DNA of 55,348 nucleotides from Nemertoderma westbladi (Eukaryota > Xenacoelomorpha > Nemertodermatida > Nemertodermatidae), in NCBI GenBank assembly GCA_032718475.1, contig JAUCBJ010001251.1, positions 1 to 55,348 on the forward strand. The letters run 5' to 3'. This document shows positions 33,815 to 44,194 of the stretch, piece after piece. The notes below the pieces were generated by a model. That model saw only the letters and a program-made list of their open reading frames with translations, was not told the DNA's origin and made no database searches. Position 1 is the stretch's first letter; each line of letters starts with the position of its first letter. Made by a program: the position numbers and the translations under genes.

Positions 33815-34050
33815 ATTGGTGAAAGTTCTAGAACATTAGTAGATATGTTTTTTATGATAGCTACCGGTAGTGTTTTTTTGCTAGCTAGTATTTTTAGAAA
33901 TTATAAAAAATATGAAAGTCCATGATATTTCAGGTTAACCTGTTGAAGAATATATTAATGACCAAAATAATTTCCAAAAATTACTAGCTAGTAAAAAATA
34001 CTAGCTATATACCATAAAAAATCTACTAAGGTTCTAGAACATTCACTAAT
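33815..34050. mobile_element. Small fold-back element (MITE-like), type R4
   Basis: About 236 bp with terminal inverted repeats of some 30 bases (ATTGGTGAAAGTTCTAGAAC... against its imperfect complement at 34021-34050) and an inner inverted GCTAGCTAGTATTTTTAG / TACTAGCTAGTAAAAAATAC pair. It lies 40 bases inside the intron after the repeat-protein exon. Its interior recurs as four tandem units at 35827-36430. Confidence 0.75.
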
Positions 34051-34563
34051 ATAAAAAAGCAATCAAAATCACAAAAAAATAAAAGTTAAAAAAACTCATT
34101 CGGGACCCTTTTGCTTAAGGAGTCAAAATTGTAGAAAAAATTCCCGAAGTTGCGACGTTTGCGAAATTCGCGAAGAATCCGTCAGTTTCTGTGCCCTAAT
34201 GGGTTCGTGCCAAAACAATCAAATATTACACACTTAACACACACGAACTAATTTAAAGTGGGTATTAGTATGCCTGAATAATTAAATAGAAATTAAGTTA
34301 ATGAACGCTATTTCAACATGAAATCTACGGAATCAATACACAACACACGCACACTACTGAATTTAAAAATTTATATAGATTGCAACTTATATTTGGCTAC
34401 CTTTTAATGGGTGACTAATTTAATTATTCAACCCTATATATTTGTAGCCTTTTTAATTTGTGCCTTTAATTGAATCAAGCATTAAACTAAAATATATGTC
34501 ACAATATTGGTCTGTCTGTTGATGGTCAATGAATCTCTCATAAATTTGTTAATTAGTCGCTGT
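34051..34563. other. Gene-free stretch
   Basis: AT-rich. No gene seen. Confidence 0.4.
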
Positions 34564-35826
34564 TCAGTCATTGAACATTTGAACACGTGCTGCTCGAAGA
34601 CCCCACAACGTGTATCTATATGCCTGTATGTCATGTCTGTCGGGATTCACTTCATTAATGTTTTTAATCCACAAAAATCTCAAACAATCCCTATCAGACT
34701 CGTTAATCTGGCATTGCATAAATGCTTGCTGAATGTCAGCTGTAATTCCAATGGGCCGTAATGGAAAGAGTAATAAATTATTGCATAAATTCGGGAGTAA
34801 GTTTGGTCCCGATTCTAAACAGTCGTTTAATGAAATATCAGTTGTAAAGCTTCTTGCTGAAGCATTGAAAACTATTCGCAACTTCGTTGTTTCTCGTCAT
34901 TCGCGTACAACACCATGGTGTGGAATGTAATGCACTGCATTTCCTTCCTGAAGCGCCACTGTGTGACTTACTTTTTCTATGTATCCTTTTGAAAAGTGAT
35001 CTTCTATTACATTGTTGTATTTGTTCAACATACCTGGTTTAATTAACCGCCGTAATAATCCTGATGGACGTTGACTGCAAATCGAAAAATGATCCAACAG
35101 AGAACTGGATAAGACTTTGAATGGAAGTGAAACAGAATAAAGTCCGTTGATCATTTTCATGTCTCCTAAACTGATATCTGTATCGTCAGGTTTTCCGTCG
35201 CTTAAATTGTCTATTGCCCAACATTCTTTTAAAATTTCTATCAAACCTGAATTATTGTTCGGCGTATTTCTTGTCGGTTCTGATGGTTCTGTACCAATGA
35301 GCATATTGGTACATGCTCTTTCGTTACTTATCGAACCGTCTGTGATTGCTAGTGGCTCGGTGAATCTATTTGAAACTGTGCCAGATAGTAGCCACCCAAA
35401 TTCGCTATCTAATGCTATAAGATCCGATCCTATAGATCGCACAATTGTTCGAGTTACAAAGTACCAGTAATGATTTGCACCTATAATTAGTTGAACGGGA
35501 AATGTACCTGCTGGTGATGTGATGCCTAACGTTGGATCTGCTAACTGAGATGCTTTCAAACTGAGGTTTGCCGTCCAGGTACCAGGGGATGGTCCTACGT
35601 GTTTCACATATTTTGTCAATTACTAGTACTCTGCTAGTAGCTACTGTACCATTTCTCAAAATCAAACTTATTTCTACTGTATTAAATTCCGCAATGTCGC
35701 ACTTTTTCCCACCAAACCCTTGGACCTCTAAATTTAAAACGCCTACAACCTGTAATTTATGCTGCATTACAAAATCTGAAACCTGAATCGGCACTTTTTC
35801 GGTATTGGGGCCCCATTTTTTAGATA

Positions 35827-36430
35827 TTTTTGCTAGCTAGTATTTTTAGAAATTATAAAAAATGTGAAAGTCCATGATATTTCAGGTTAAACTGTTGAAG
35901 AATATATTAATGACCAAAATAATTTCCAAAAATTACTAGCTAGTAAAAAAATACTAGCATTATACCATAAAAAAATCTTTTTGCTAGCTAGTATTTTTAG
36001 AAATTATAAAAAATGTGAAAGTCCATGATATTTCAGGTTAAACTGTTGAAGAATATATTAATGACCAAAATAATTTCCAAAAATTACTAGCTAGTAAAAA
36101 AATACTAGCATTATACCATAAAAAAATCTTTTTGCTAGCTAGTATTTTTAGAAATTATAAAAAATGTGAAAGTCCATGATATTTCAGGTTAAACTGTTGA
36201 AGAATATATTAATGACCAAAATAATTTCCAAAAATTACTAGCTAGTAAAAAAATACTAGCATTATACCATAAAAAAATCTTTTTGCTAGCTAGTATTTTT
36301 AGAAATTATAAAAAATGTGAAAGTCAATGATATTTCAGGTTAAGCTGTTGAAGAATATATTAATGACCAAAATAATTTCCAAAAATTACTTGCTAGTAAA
36401 AAATACTAGATAGGTCTAGTCTAGTTTAGT
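35827..36430. repeat. Four tandem 151-bp R4 units
   Basis: The word TTTTTGCTAGCTAGTATTTT starts at about 35827, 35978, 36129 and 36280, a constant 151-base step. The first three units are almost identical and the last is slightly diverged. Each unit is itself hairpin-forming: GCTAGCTAGTATTTTT at one end and its near-complement AAATTACTAGCTAGTAAA at the other. Confidence 0.85.
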
Positions 36431-36773
36431 TAAATCTACTAAGGTTCTAGAACATTCACTAATAATATAACAAATTGGAGAAGAGCTGTTGCAACTGTAA
36501 TTAAAGGTGTAATATTATGGGTTTGTTCAGAAGTGGAAAAATGAGAAAGCGCGTCACCGGGGGTTGAACCAGCGCTATACGTACGTTTCGGCCTAACAGG
36601 CCTCAAGTGTGCTAGAGTGAAATAGGAGGGAAGTACAAATAAATAAATATTCAGCTCGAGTATTGCTGCCAGGTGATATTAATTAAATAAATTGGAGATG
36701 AGCTGTTGCAACTGTAATTAAAGGTGAAATATTATGGGTTTGTTCAGAAGTGGAAAAATGAGAAAGCGCGTCA

Positions 36774-36855
36774 CCGGGGGTTGAACCAGCGCTATACGAA
36801 CGTTTCGGCCTAACAGGCCTCATCAGTAGCGCTAACCAGCTCAGCCACTAGCCCC
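36774..36855 (-). repeat. tRNA-derived SINE head, minus copy
   Basis: On the minus strand GGGGCTAGTGGCTGAGCTGG fits the pol III A box (TRGCNNAGYNGG) and GGTTCAACCCC fits the B box (GGTTCRANNCC). This is the inverted partner of 37152-37232. A third copy, truncated in front of the A box, is at about 36554-36605. Confidence 0.65.
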
Positions 36856-37151
36856 TGACACTCACAGTCCCACCTAATCCACTTCTATTGAACGGGCAGT
36901 CTTAAGTTGCATATATTCTATCTCTAACCCATAATATTACACCTTTAATTACAGTTGCAACAGCTCATCTCCAATTTATTTAATTAATATCACCTGGCAG
37001 CAATACCGAGCTGAATATTTATTTATTTGTACTTCCCTTCCGTCTCACTCTAACATACTTGAGGCCGGTAGGTCCGCTGTTAGAGATAGAATATATCCAA
37101 CTTAAGACTGCCCGTTCAATAGAAGTGGATTAGGTGGGACTGTGAGTGTCA

Positions 37152-37232
37152 GGGGCTAGTGGCTGAGCTGGTTAGCGCTACTGATGAGGCCTGTTAGGCC
37201 GAAACGTACGTATAGCGCTGGTTCAACCCCCA
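37152..37232 (+). repeat. tRNA-derived SINE head, plus copy
   Basis: TGGCTGAGCTGG is an exact A-box match, and GGTTCAACCCC at 37220-37230 is an exact B-box match, with about 60 bases from box start to box start. That is longer than a normal tRNA without a long variable arm. The centre (GAGGCCTGTTAGGCC) is palindromic and does not give a tRNA anticodon arm, so I call it SINE, not tRNA. Confidence 0.65.
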
Positions 37233-38460
37233 GTGACGCGCTTTCTCATTTTTCCACTTCTGAACAAACCCATAATATTACACCACTAATAATATAAATA
37301 TAAATAAATATAAAAAAATGGGGCCCCAATACCGAAAAAGTGCCTGAATCTGTATCAATGTTCTTATTATTATATGAGGACAGGACGAATGATGCTGTAT
37401 GTGATGGATGTTGACTTGCTGCAATGCTTTCCTTTTTTTCAACTACTATTTTTTCTCTTTTCTATATTATTTTTCTCTATTTTGTTGTTTGCCTTGGGGT
37501 TGTATTGGGTTTTGCAGTTTTGTAATCTGCAAATTGCAGTGTGGTGCCCTATGCTTCTGCAATGATAACAAGGTTTGCGCCTTCTACATGCATGCACCTC
37601 ATGACCTTTTCCTAAACAGGAAAAGCAATGATTATTAAGTTTGAGAAAATCCTTGCGATCTTCATAGTTGGTCATCACATGACAATTTGCCGAATAATGA
37701 CTCTGTCTGCAAAAAACACACCGTGGGATGAATGTATCTGTTTTCCCTGATGATTGAAATGTACTTGGAGCATTTTGATTGAAATTTACTATTACCAACC
37801 GCAGCTGATTTAAACCCACCATTGGGATTTTGTATGGTACTATTTCCGTTGTAAGGTCGATTCTTATTTTTAGTTGAATCTACAATGAACGTCGAAGCTG
37901 ACGGTAGTGTTGGTTTCTGTTGCTTTATTTGCGATTCTACATTATGAAATGGAGTGTGACCTTTAGTAAGTTCTAAAATGGCTTCTTCAGTTTCTAATTG
38001 AACTTTAATTTGGTCAACTAGCCACTGAAGGTCATTAATGTCATTATTCTTTAGAAGAAGCAACCGTTTTGTTAACTCTAAAGGCAATGCACGTAAAATG
38101 TCTGGAATAACAATCAATTGATATTCCATAGGCGTCACACCAAGTGCGTCTAAAGCTCTAATATTTGCTCTACACGAATCGTATATTTACCGCAATGATG
38201 CTGTTTTTCCAAGTTTGTCTGTAATATTATGCAGTTCCTCTATGTGGCAACGAATTGTTCGACCTTTATTGCCGTATTGTTCCTTTAAGATATCAAATGC
38301 TATTGCATAATTGTCACCAGTCACAGGTAGGCCGGTAACTATCGCTTTGGCGGGACACTTAAACTTTGTATAAGATGCTGGAACTTAAGAACGTCTGGTA
38401 ATCCTGAGTCATGTATGGCTGAAAGGAATGAATCCCGCCAGCCACAATTCTCTAAGGGAT

Positions 38461-38938
38461 ACCGTTAAGTGTGTTAATAACACACATGATTACAATGAAT
38501 GTAAAGTTTATCGGGCGTTATGTCGTGTAAATCGAATGAAAATAATGATATGTTATAAAATAAACGACTATATAATTACTTGTTAATTATTAGGACAAAT
38601 AAATATTAACGATGAGAATGAATGAAATGTGAGGAAGTAAACTGATTTTCGTATCTGCACATGGATTAAAGTTATCGGTAACTGAGTAAAGACAAACAGG
38701 CGAATCAGCTGTAATTAGTGTAAAGAAATTAATTAACACAGTTACTACCAATAATATAGATATAATATGTGCGAAAACACAGTGAGGATTAATTGTTAGA
38801 CCTATGTGATTAGTTTATTAGACAGACAATAAAGGTCCAAATATAAATTGAGAGAAATCGATACTGTATCTATGGAAAGGTTTAATTACGTTACAACATG
38901 AAAATCACTGGCTCCACGAAAAATTCGCATATTCCCAT
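38461..38938. other. Gene-free stretch
   Basis: AT-rich. No gene seen. Confidence 0.4.
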
Positions 38939-39416
38939 ATTTCCATGGCAACAGGGGGTAATTTGCAAAACATCATTTTCCAAGACTCCTACAGAATTAT
39001 AACCCATACCTACCCCCACTAATCGCTATCAGTGATTCGATTGTGGTAATTTTCAAAACCCGGTTGCCATGGCAACTACTATCGGAATACTTCATAAAAC
39101 GTCCTTTTACGGTAAGTATCAGGATTTTGTTAAACTGCTGCCTAATGTGTTCCCATCCGCCAAAATCATGAAAAATTATAAATATATTGTGCATGTCCCA
39201 CTCTTAATTTCTAGCAGTGACTCAATTTCAATGGATTGGTAGCCTCCCTGTAACCATGGAAACAAGCAAATAATGACCTTCTGAAATGTTTCGTTATGTG
39301 AAATGCAGTTACCATGAAGTAAAATAAAATCCATTTGGGGTCAAGTAAATTGAACATTGCTAATTTGAGACAATTAAGTCCCGCCCAAGTAGGTCTGTCA
39401 CTGTTGCCATGGCAAC
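38939..39416. promoter_or_regulatory. Cluster of X-box (RFX-like) palindromes
   Basis: Four sites fit the RFX/X-box pattern GTNRCC-AT-GGNAAC: TTTCCATGGCAAC at 38940-38952 (one half imperfect), GTTGCCATGGCAAC at 39063-39076, GTAACCATGGAAAC at 39250-39263 and GTTGCCATGGCAAC at 39403-39416. A half-site GTTACCATG lies near 39308. RFX factors bind such sites in ciliary genes (established). The nearest gene, ARL16, is cilia-linked in mammals, but the sites lie beyond its 3' end, so regulation of it is an inference. They may instead belong to a dispersed repeat. Confidence 0.45.
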
Positions 39417-39694
39417 TGGAAACAATCGGTAATCTGCGGAAAATCTCGAAAAATTATATTGTACATACTTCAACTGCGTCTATGTGTATATATGTCGGTT
39501 GGTTAGTACATAGTTTACCTTTATGGTCACTTTCATGCTTTTGTAAAAAAATTTGCATGTTGGCCATTTTTAAAGCATAACAGACTCCACTAAAATATTT
39601 ATACAGCTAAAAAGACTGAGATGTAGGCCTATCTAAATTGCACATAAAGAAAGAACCCAAAAAGGGTGCACCGTATATGTAAAGTTTGATTACA

Positions 39695-39700
39695 TTTATT
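39695..39700 (-). terminator. Probable ARL16 polyadenylation signal
   Basis: AATAAA on the minus strand, about 60 bases after the ARL16 stop codon. Confidence 0.55.
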
Positions 39701-39759
39701 TGGGAACAATTAACCCCTGTTCCACTCCGATCCACATTGTATTTTTTTAAATACTAGGC

Positions 39760-40272
39760 CTAAACTTCCCGTAACCAACTGGTTAGTTTCTCAATTCCTG
39801 TCCCATCCTTAACGCTAATCTCTATTACATCAATATCAAAGATATCAGCGAGACAGCCTAACTGCGTCGAATTATCCACTTCGCATCTTGTCATCCGCGT
39901 TCCAATATCCACTTTATTCAACAAAATCAGGAAACGCGCGTTCTTAGGCAATAAATCCGAACGTAGCAGATCCCGGAGCAAAATAAAACTCGCAGCAACC
40001 CGCGTGCGGTCGGCCGCATCCAGAACATACAAAACCGCGTTGGTGTTGGGGAAATAATGGTGCCAGATCGGAGCCATACAGCCACCGAGCTCGCGGATAG
40101 TGACGTCACCACGTCGCCCTGGGATCGAGACAGTAGCTAGGTTGGTTCCCACCGTAGGGATTGTGTTGTAATTGATTTCTCCGGAACCAACTGATTGGTT
40201 GCGCAGACGATTCAGCAATAAGGTCTTTCCGCTGCCTAAGGGTCCCAGTAACAACAACGTTGTTGCAACCAT
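39760..40272 (-). CDS. ARL16: ARL16-like small GTPase
   Basis: An intact 170-residue single-exon frame. The P-loop is GPLGSGKT (about residues 9-16, the GxxxxGK[ST] pattern). A switch-I threonine lies in NTIPTVGTN (about 36-44). RELGGCMAPIW (about 59-69) replaces the WDxGGQ of ordinary ARF proteins, NKVD (about 117-120) is the guanine-binding motif, and EISVKDGTG precedes the C-terminal helix. The RELGG-C-x-x-IW block, lack of the catalytic Gln and lack of an N-terminal myristoylation glycine are features of ARL16 rather than ARF1 or ARL2. In mammals ARL16 is linked to traffic of cargo to cilia from the Golgi and to interferon signalling. ATG at 40272 has a purine at -3. It lies between a decayed Bel/Pao element and a TIR element. 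Confidence 0.85.
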   Translation of the reverse strand: MVATTLLLLGPLGSGKTLLLNRLRNQSVGSGEINYNTIPTVGTNLATVSIPGRRGDVTIRELGGCMAPIWHHYFPNTNAVLYVLDAADRTRVAASFILLRDLLRSDLLPKNARFLILLNKVDIGTRMTRCEVDNSTQLGCLADIFDIDVIEISVKDGTGIEKLTSWLREV

Positions 40273-40592
40273 GTTTGTTTTGCCTTACCGGTACCGGTAA
40301 TTAAATTAGTCCTACCGGTACGGTAACTATTTCTGTAATTTGTAATTCAGTAATTAACATAATTTAATTATATTTCAATATCATTTCTACATCGGCATCG
40401 GCCAGCATCGGCATAAGATAATTGATAGGGCCTAATATTTCTGACTAATAGAGTTGCCCACTGCCATAATCTTAATAATAAAACAAATTTCACCGTCAAT
40501 ACCGCAATACAGCAATACCTGAGTACCGCAAACCGGTACCGGTACTTATTGCTGTATTGTATACCGGTAGTGCAGTGGTGCTGTAGCATGGC
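40273..40592. promoter_or_regulatory. ARL16 upstream region with ACCGGT palindromes
   Basis: Within 300 bases of the ARL16 start, TACCGGTA-type palindromes occur at about 40289, 40295, 40312, 40534 and 40562. No TATA box is convincing. Their role is unknown. Confidence 0.35.
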
Positions 40593-41905
40593 CTACTACA
40601 CACAGGCCATGACAAGGATTTTGCTGTTAAATTAGCGTAGGCTGACTGTGCTGATTATGGTATTGCAGTATTGTGGTACCTAAGCTATAGCTATAGGCCA
40701 AGGACTACTATACTACTGTAGTATAGTAGTCCTTGCTATAGGCCTATATACTGTTAGGTATATTGCTGTATTGGGGTGGGGTTAGGAATAATCCATTTGT
40801 TTTAGCATTGAATCCCCTTATGTATTATAAAACCATTGGAAATATTCGCAAATGCCGCTCCATTACTGTCTGAAACGCTCCCGACAGTCCGACGTATCTG
40901 GACCCGAGCAGCCGAGTTGCTTCAAGAGGTGATTAACGGGGGAATATACTACGGAATTGCTTGTTTGTCAGTACGATTCTGTTTGGGTATTTACTACACT
41001 CAGACACTGGGAATACGGCGGTCGGTCAGATTGTAATGCAGGCCACTGCCAAGTTCCTCATGCCTCACTCCGGTCACCCACCTTGGAGTGCGGTGGGAAG
41101 AGTCCCACTTACTGACTTACGTCGACGACTGGACGAATCGACGAGGATTGCGATCTGGGTTTAGCGGCGGCCCGGATCCTGGGATCGCCTGGGGGAAATG
41201 GTTGAACGTCGGGCAGGCCAAGATGGGTTTTGCGTCCAGTCCCACCCCCCTCAGCCCCTCCTGTCTCTGGATTTCACTAAAAAAATAGAATACATTGCAT
41301 TTTACTGTTATAATTACTGTATTGAATAAAATAATTAATTTATTGTTTATTAAACCGTGCTAAGCACGTTGAACTGGAGCTCTAACAATTCCCCACTAGC
41401 GGCAGACACCCAGACAGGAACTGTAAAAGTCTCTGTAGAATTTCTAATTAAGCAATGCTCTTAGGTAACTACTACTAAATTTCAGATGAATCTGATCGTT
41501 GGTTCTATAATTACAGCTATTTTTACGTTTCTGTTAATTCGCCCCCTAGCGGCAGACATGGGAACTGTAGAAGTCTGTCTGTGTGTAGAATTTCAACATT
41601 TTTTATAGACTACATGTGTACCAAGTTTGGTTCCATTTCATCCATGATTGACTTCTTAGCATTCAAACATTCCTGCCACAAACATAGCCAGAGGCAGCCA
41701 CAAACAAACAAAAGCTGCAGGAACTCGAGCGATAATTAATTAATTAATTATTAAATACTGTTTCAATTAAATTATTTACGAAAATCTAGTCATCTTCTGT
41801 TAAATATGGACCCTGCATTCGTGGGAAATATAATATTTGATAATTCATCAGTCAGCCTACGATAATTTCACAGCAAAGTCCTTGTCATGGCCCTGTGTGA
41901 AGTAG
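40593..41905 (+). mobile_element. TIR DNA element, copy B (complete)
   Basis: It begins CTACTACACACAGGCCATGA...GCGTAGGCTGACTG and ends with the near-complement (CAGTCAGCCTACG...CTTGTCATGGCCCTGTGTGA-AGTAG at 41849-41905), a terminal inverted repeat of about 56 bases. The body is an inverted copy of 1-1800. It has no transposase frame. No certain target duplication is visible. Confidence 0.75.
40700..40734. repeat. Near-perfect 35-bp palindrome
   Basis: AAGGACTACTATACTAC (40700-40716), one T, then the exact complement to 40734. It is part of about 60 bases present in copy B but absent from the matching place in copy A (about 1690-1715). Confidence 0.8.
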
Positions 41906-42082
41906 TGCATAGTGTAGTGTGTATACAGTCCTTATCCTGTTATCCTTGTCACATACTCACATAATCACTACTAACAAGTACCACCCTAGAGCTGTAGAGG
42001 CAACAACCTTCTACAGTTCTAGCTCCTGCTTCTGTGTTGCCTCCATTTCCTCGTTCTATCATCCATCACACACACTGGCTAG

Positions 42083-42246
42083 TGTAGATTGACTAATTAA
42101 CTCTCAATGATTGACTGCTTTGGTGATTGGTTTATTAGCTAAGCTATCCAGCTCTTTATAATATATAATACAATCCGTATATAGGTGGAGGGAGAATATG
42201 ACATTACTTTGTGTGTACAGTTTACATGTGTGTTACTGTTATCTTA
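42083..42246 (+). repeat. Gypsy left LTR
   Basis: About 165 bp, aligned with 47305-47480 with several substitutions and two small indels. That indicates an older insertion than the Bel/Pao element. The true 3' boundary is uncertain. Confidence 0.7.
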
Positions 42247-42630
42247 TCTAATGTAGTTAATATACAGACGATATATTGCTATTTGAAGCTTAACTATTAT
42301 GGCGCAGTATTTTATCTGAACCTTATACTTATAGACACGATTTACACATGGAATTTATATTATGGAAGGCCACGAAATCAAGAAAATGATTAAACGTTGT
42401 AGTGGATACTTGAGTCACTGCACTCGCACCACTAACCTCCTATACGCGCAGAATTAGCCGAATACGACACTAAAGAACCAAGTAGTGTCGAACTCGAAAT
42501 TTTATTTCAGGCTTTCGAGGACCTTAAAGGTGCTGTCAACAAGTTTATTGCTATTCACCAACAGGTAACGGAACTGTGGGAAGTTGGCGATGGTGACGAT
42601 GATGTAGCTGAGCATGCAGTTTCTAATCAG

Positions 42631-43224
42631 ATGAAGACGGTGCTAACATTTCAGAAGGAAATTAAAGTCAGGAGATCTGTTCTAGAATCCCGCATAGTTG
42701 AACCAACGCCAGTCACGGTGGTACCAGCTAAACCATTAAAAATGGATCTACCCAGTCTTAAACGCCCAGCTAATCTAGCATTGGTGGATTTCGATGATTG
42801 GGAGATCCATTGGGACGATTACACCGCTGGAGTACGCTTAGCAGATGTAACAGCAAGAGCCCAGCGTGCTCAACTGAGGTCTGCCTTAGATCCAGAATGG
42901 ACAAAGTTATGGTCTGAAGGTTTGATCCACGTCTCCGATACCGATAATATTAAAGCTATCGTGGTGAAGCTGCGAAAGTACCTCAGAGAAGAAAGACATG
43001 AGATGATAGAGCGGGTCACCTTCTCCAATCGCAAACAACGACCAGGAGAGCCCATCACTGAGTTTTATATGGCCCTACAGGCCAGTGATAGAGCTTGTGG
43101 TTACGCAACAGTGTGTAATATGGCGGATTATCACCGTAGTGAACACATAATGACAGCATTTATTGCTGGACTCTTATTACTGCAATACTTAAAACTGCAA
43201 TGAAGGACCTCCGTCGTCTTAGCC
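42631..43224 (+). pseudogene. Gypsy Gag-like fragment
   Basis: An open frame to 43203 gives LPSLKRPANLALVDFDDWEI, RAQRAQLRSALDPEWTKLW, KYLREERHEMIERVTFSN and RPGEPITEFYMALQ, the type of helical Gag capsid segment seen in Gypsy elements. It frameshifts near 43195 and is then cut by the LINE insertion. Confidence 0.7.
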
Positions 43225-43357
43225 ATGGCTAAATCTAGATCAATCTGCTTACTGGGCGGAAAAGCCAACCAACCACCAAGGTTAAGGCTGAATCACCAGC
43301 CGATCGCCTCAATGGTTGGAAAGCCCACTTTGAAAAGCTCCTCAATAATGACAGGGT

Positions 43358-44194
43358 ATGCCTGATTACTTTATAGAAGTAAAAGTGTCTGAGTCTGTAC
43401 TCCCAGATATTCCCATTGGCGATATCTCCTTTGCAGAAGTGAAGGCTGCTGCAAAGTGCATTAAGACCAATCGTGCCAGTGGAGTAGATGGTGTTCCCCC
43501 TGAGGTCTTTAAAATACCTGAGTGTTTAAAGCTCATCTATCCCATCATAGTAGACAATCCCACTAGACTAGACATGTACCGAACAACAAGAGTCCCACAA
43601 GAAATGAAAACAAATATGTTGGTGCCAGTTCCCAAGAAGGGCAACCTAACACTCTATGGTTCTTTTCGGGGAATCTCATTGATCTCGATTGCTGCAAAGC
43701 TATACAATAGGATTCTATTAAATCGCATCAGGGATCCCATTGAGAGACTGCTCCGTGGAAATCAGAATGGGTTCCGTAAAGGTTGTGGGACCATGGAGCC
43801 CATTTTGGCACTTAGAAGGATAATTGAAGAGTTATCAAAAAAGAAAGACAGGCATCTGGCTGTTATCTTTGTTGACTTCTTCAAGGCCTTTGATTCAGTC
43901 TCTCGCTCACGTATGTTCAGCATACTTTCATTATATGGGATTCCTGATGAAATTATTGCAGCAATCAGATCAGTATATGATGGTTCGACAACATTTGTGT
44001 CTACTGTTGATGGTGACACAGAACCATTTGAAGTGTTATGGGGCGTCCTCCAAGGAGACACACTTGCACCATTCTTGTTCATTATTGTGGTTGACTATGT
44101 TCTACGCATGTCCTTAGATCATTATAATGATGATGGGGTGGGAAGTCAGGTGAGGACCTTCGAATACGTAAGGGAAAGGCATGGGCAGCCTTGA
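43358..44194 (+). pseudogene. LINE reverse transcriptase, internally deleted
   Basis: The frame has TNRASGVDGVPPEVFK, a VPKKG...FRGISLISIAAKLYNRILLNR block, GNQNGFRKGCGT, FVDFFKAFDSV and GVLQGDTLAPFLFIIVVDY: RT motifs 1 to 4 of a non-LTR element. After MSLDHYNDDG the frame jumps directly into the copy of 4297 onward, in another frame, so motif 5 (F/YADD) and part of the thumb are missing. The protein cannot be active. Confidence 0.85.

Larger units (their letters stand above)
36470..37290. repeat. Nested inverted and direct SINE-like repeats
   Basis: A block (GGAGA-GAGCTGTTGCAACTG ... GGTTTGTTCAGAAGTGGAAA ... GCGCTATACG) occurs directly at about 36476 and 36690. Its inverse occurs at 36939-36975 and 37190-37290. 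The arms TCTTAAGTTG-ATATATTCTA and its complement pair at 36900-36925 and 37085-37110. Single strands could form large hairpins. Confidence 0.7.
35790..37344. mobile_element. 1.56-kb TIR element with 6-bp target duplication
   Basis: The ends are perfect inverted repeats of about 32 bases: GGCACTTTTTCGGTATTGGG then GCCCCATTTTTT, and the complement ending CCGAAAAAGTGCC. TGAATC lies at 35784-35789 and again at 37345-37350. The insertion interrupts the Bel/Pao relic. It encodes no transposase; its interior is filled by tandem R4 units and inverted tRNA-like repeats. I cannot assign a superfamily from the 6-bp duplication alone. Confidence 0.85.
34564..38460 (-). pseudogene. Decayed Bel/Pao-type gag-pol, interrupted
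   Basis: Minus-strand pieces in order: a Gag part (about 38460-37662, LPVTGDNYAIAFDILKEQYG then YQLIVIPDILRALP), zinc knuckles (about 37730-37500, CVFCRQSHYSANC, CFSCLGKGHEVHAC, CYHCRSIGHHTAIC), a protease region (35794-35405) and the start of reverse transcriptase (35619-34564, PSGLLRRLIKPGM to IQQAFMQCQINESDRDCLRF). Stops and frameshifts separate the pieces, and the reverse transcriptase ends before its YxDD box. No integrase or LTR is seen. The protein differs clearly from the intact element at 24458-32395, so it is another, older family. A TIR element (35790-37344) is inserted in it. Confidence 0.85.

Noticed and set aside
34507-35786. Plus-strand open frames over the Bel/Pao relic
   Set aside because: They are the opposite strand of recognisable minus-strand protease and RT sequence.
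36774-37232. Functional tRNA genes
   Set aside because: A and B boxes are perfect but no cloverleaf with anticodon arm can be folded; the copies are repeated, inverted and inside a transposon.
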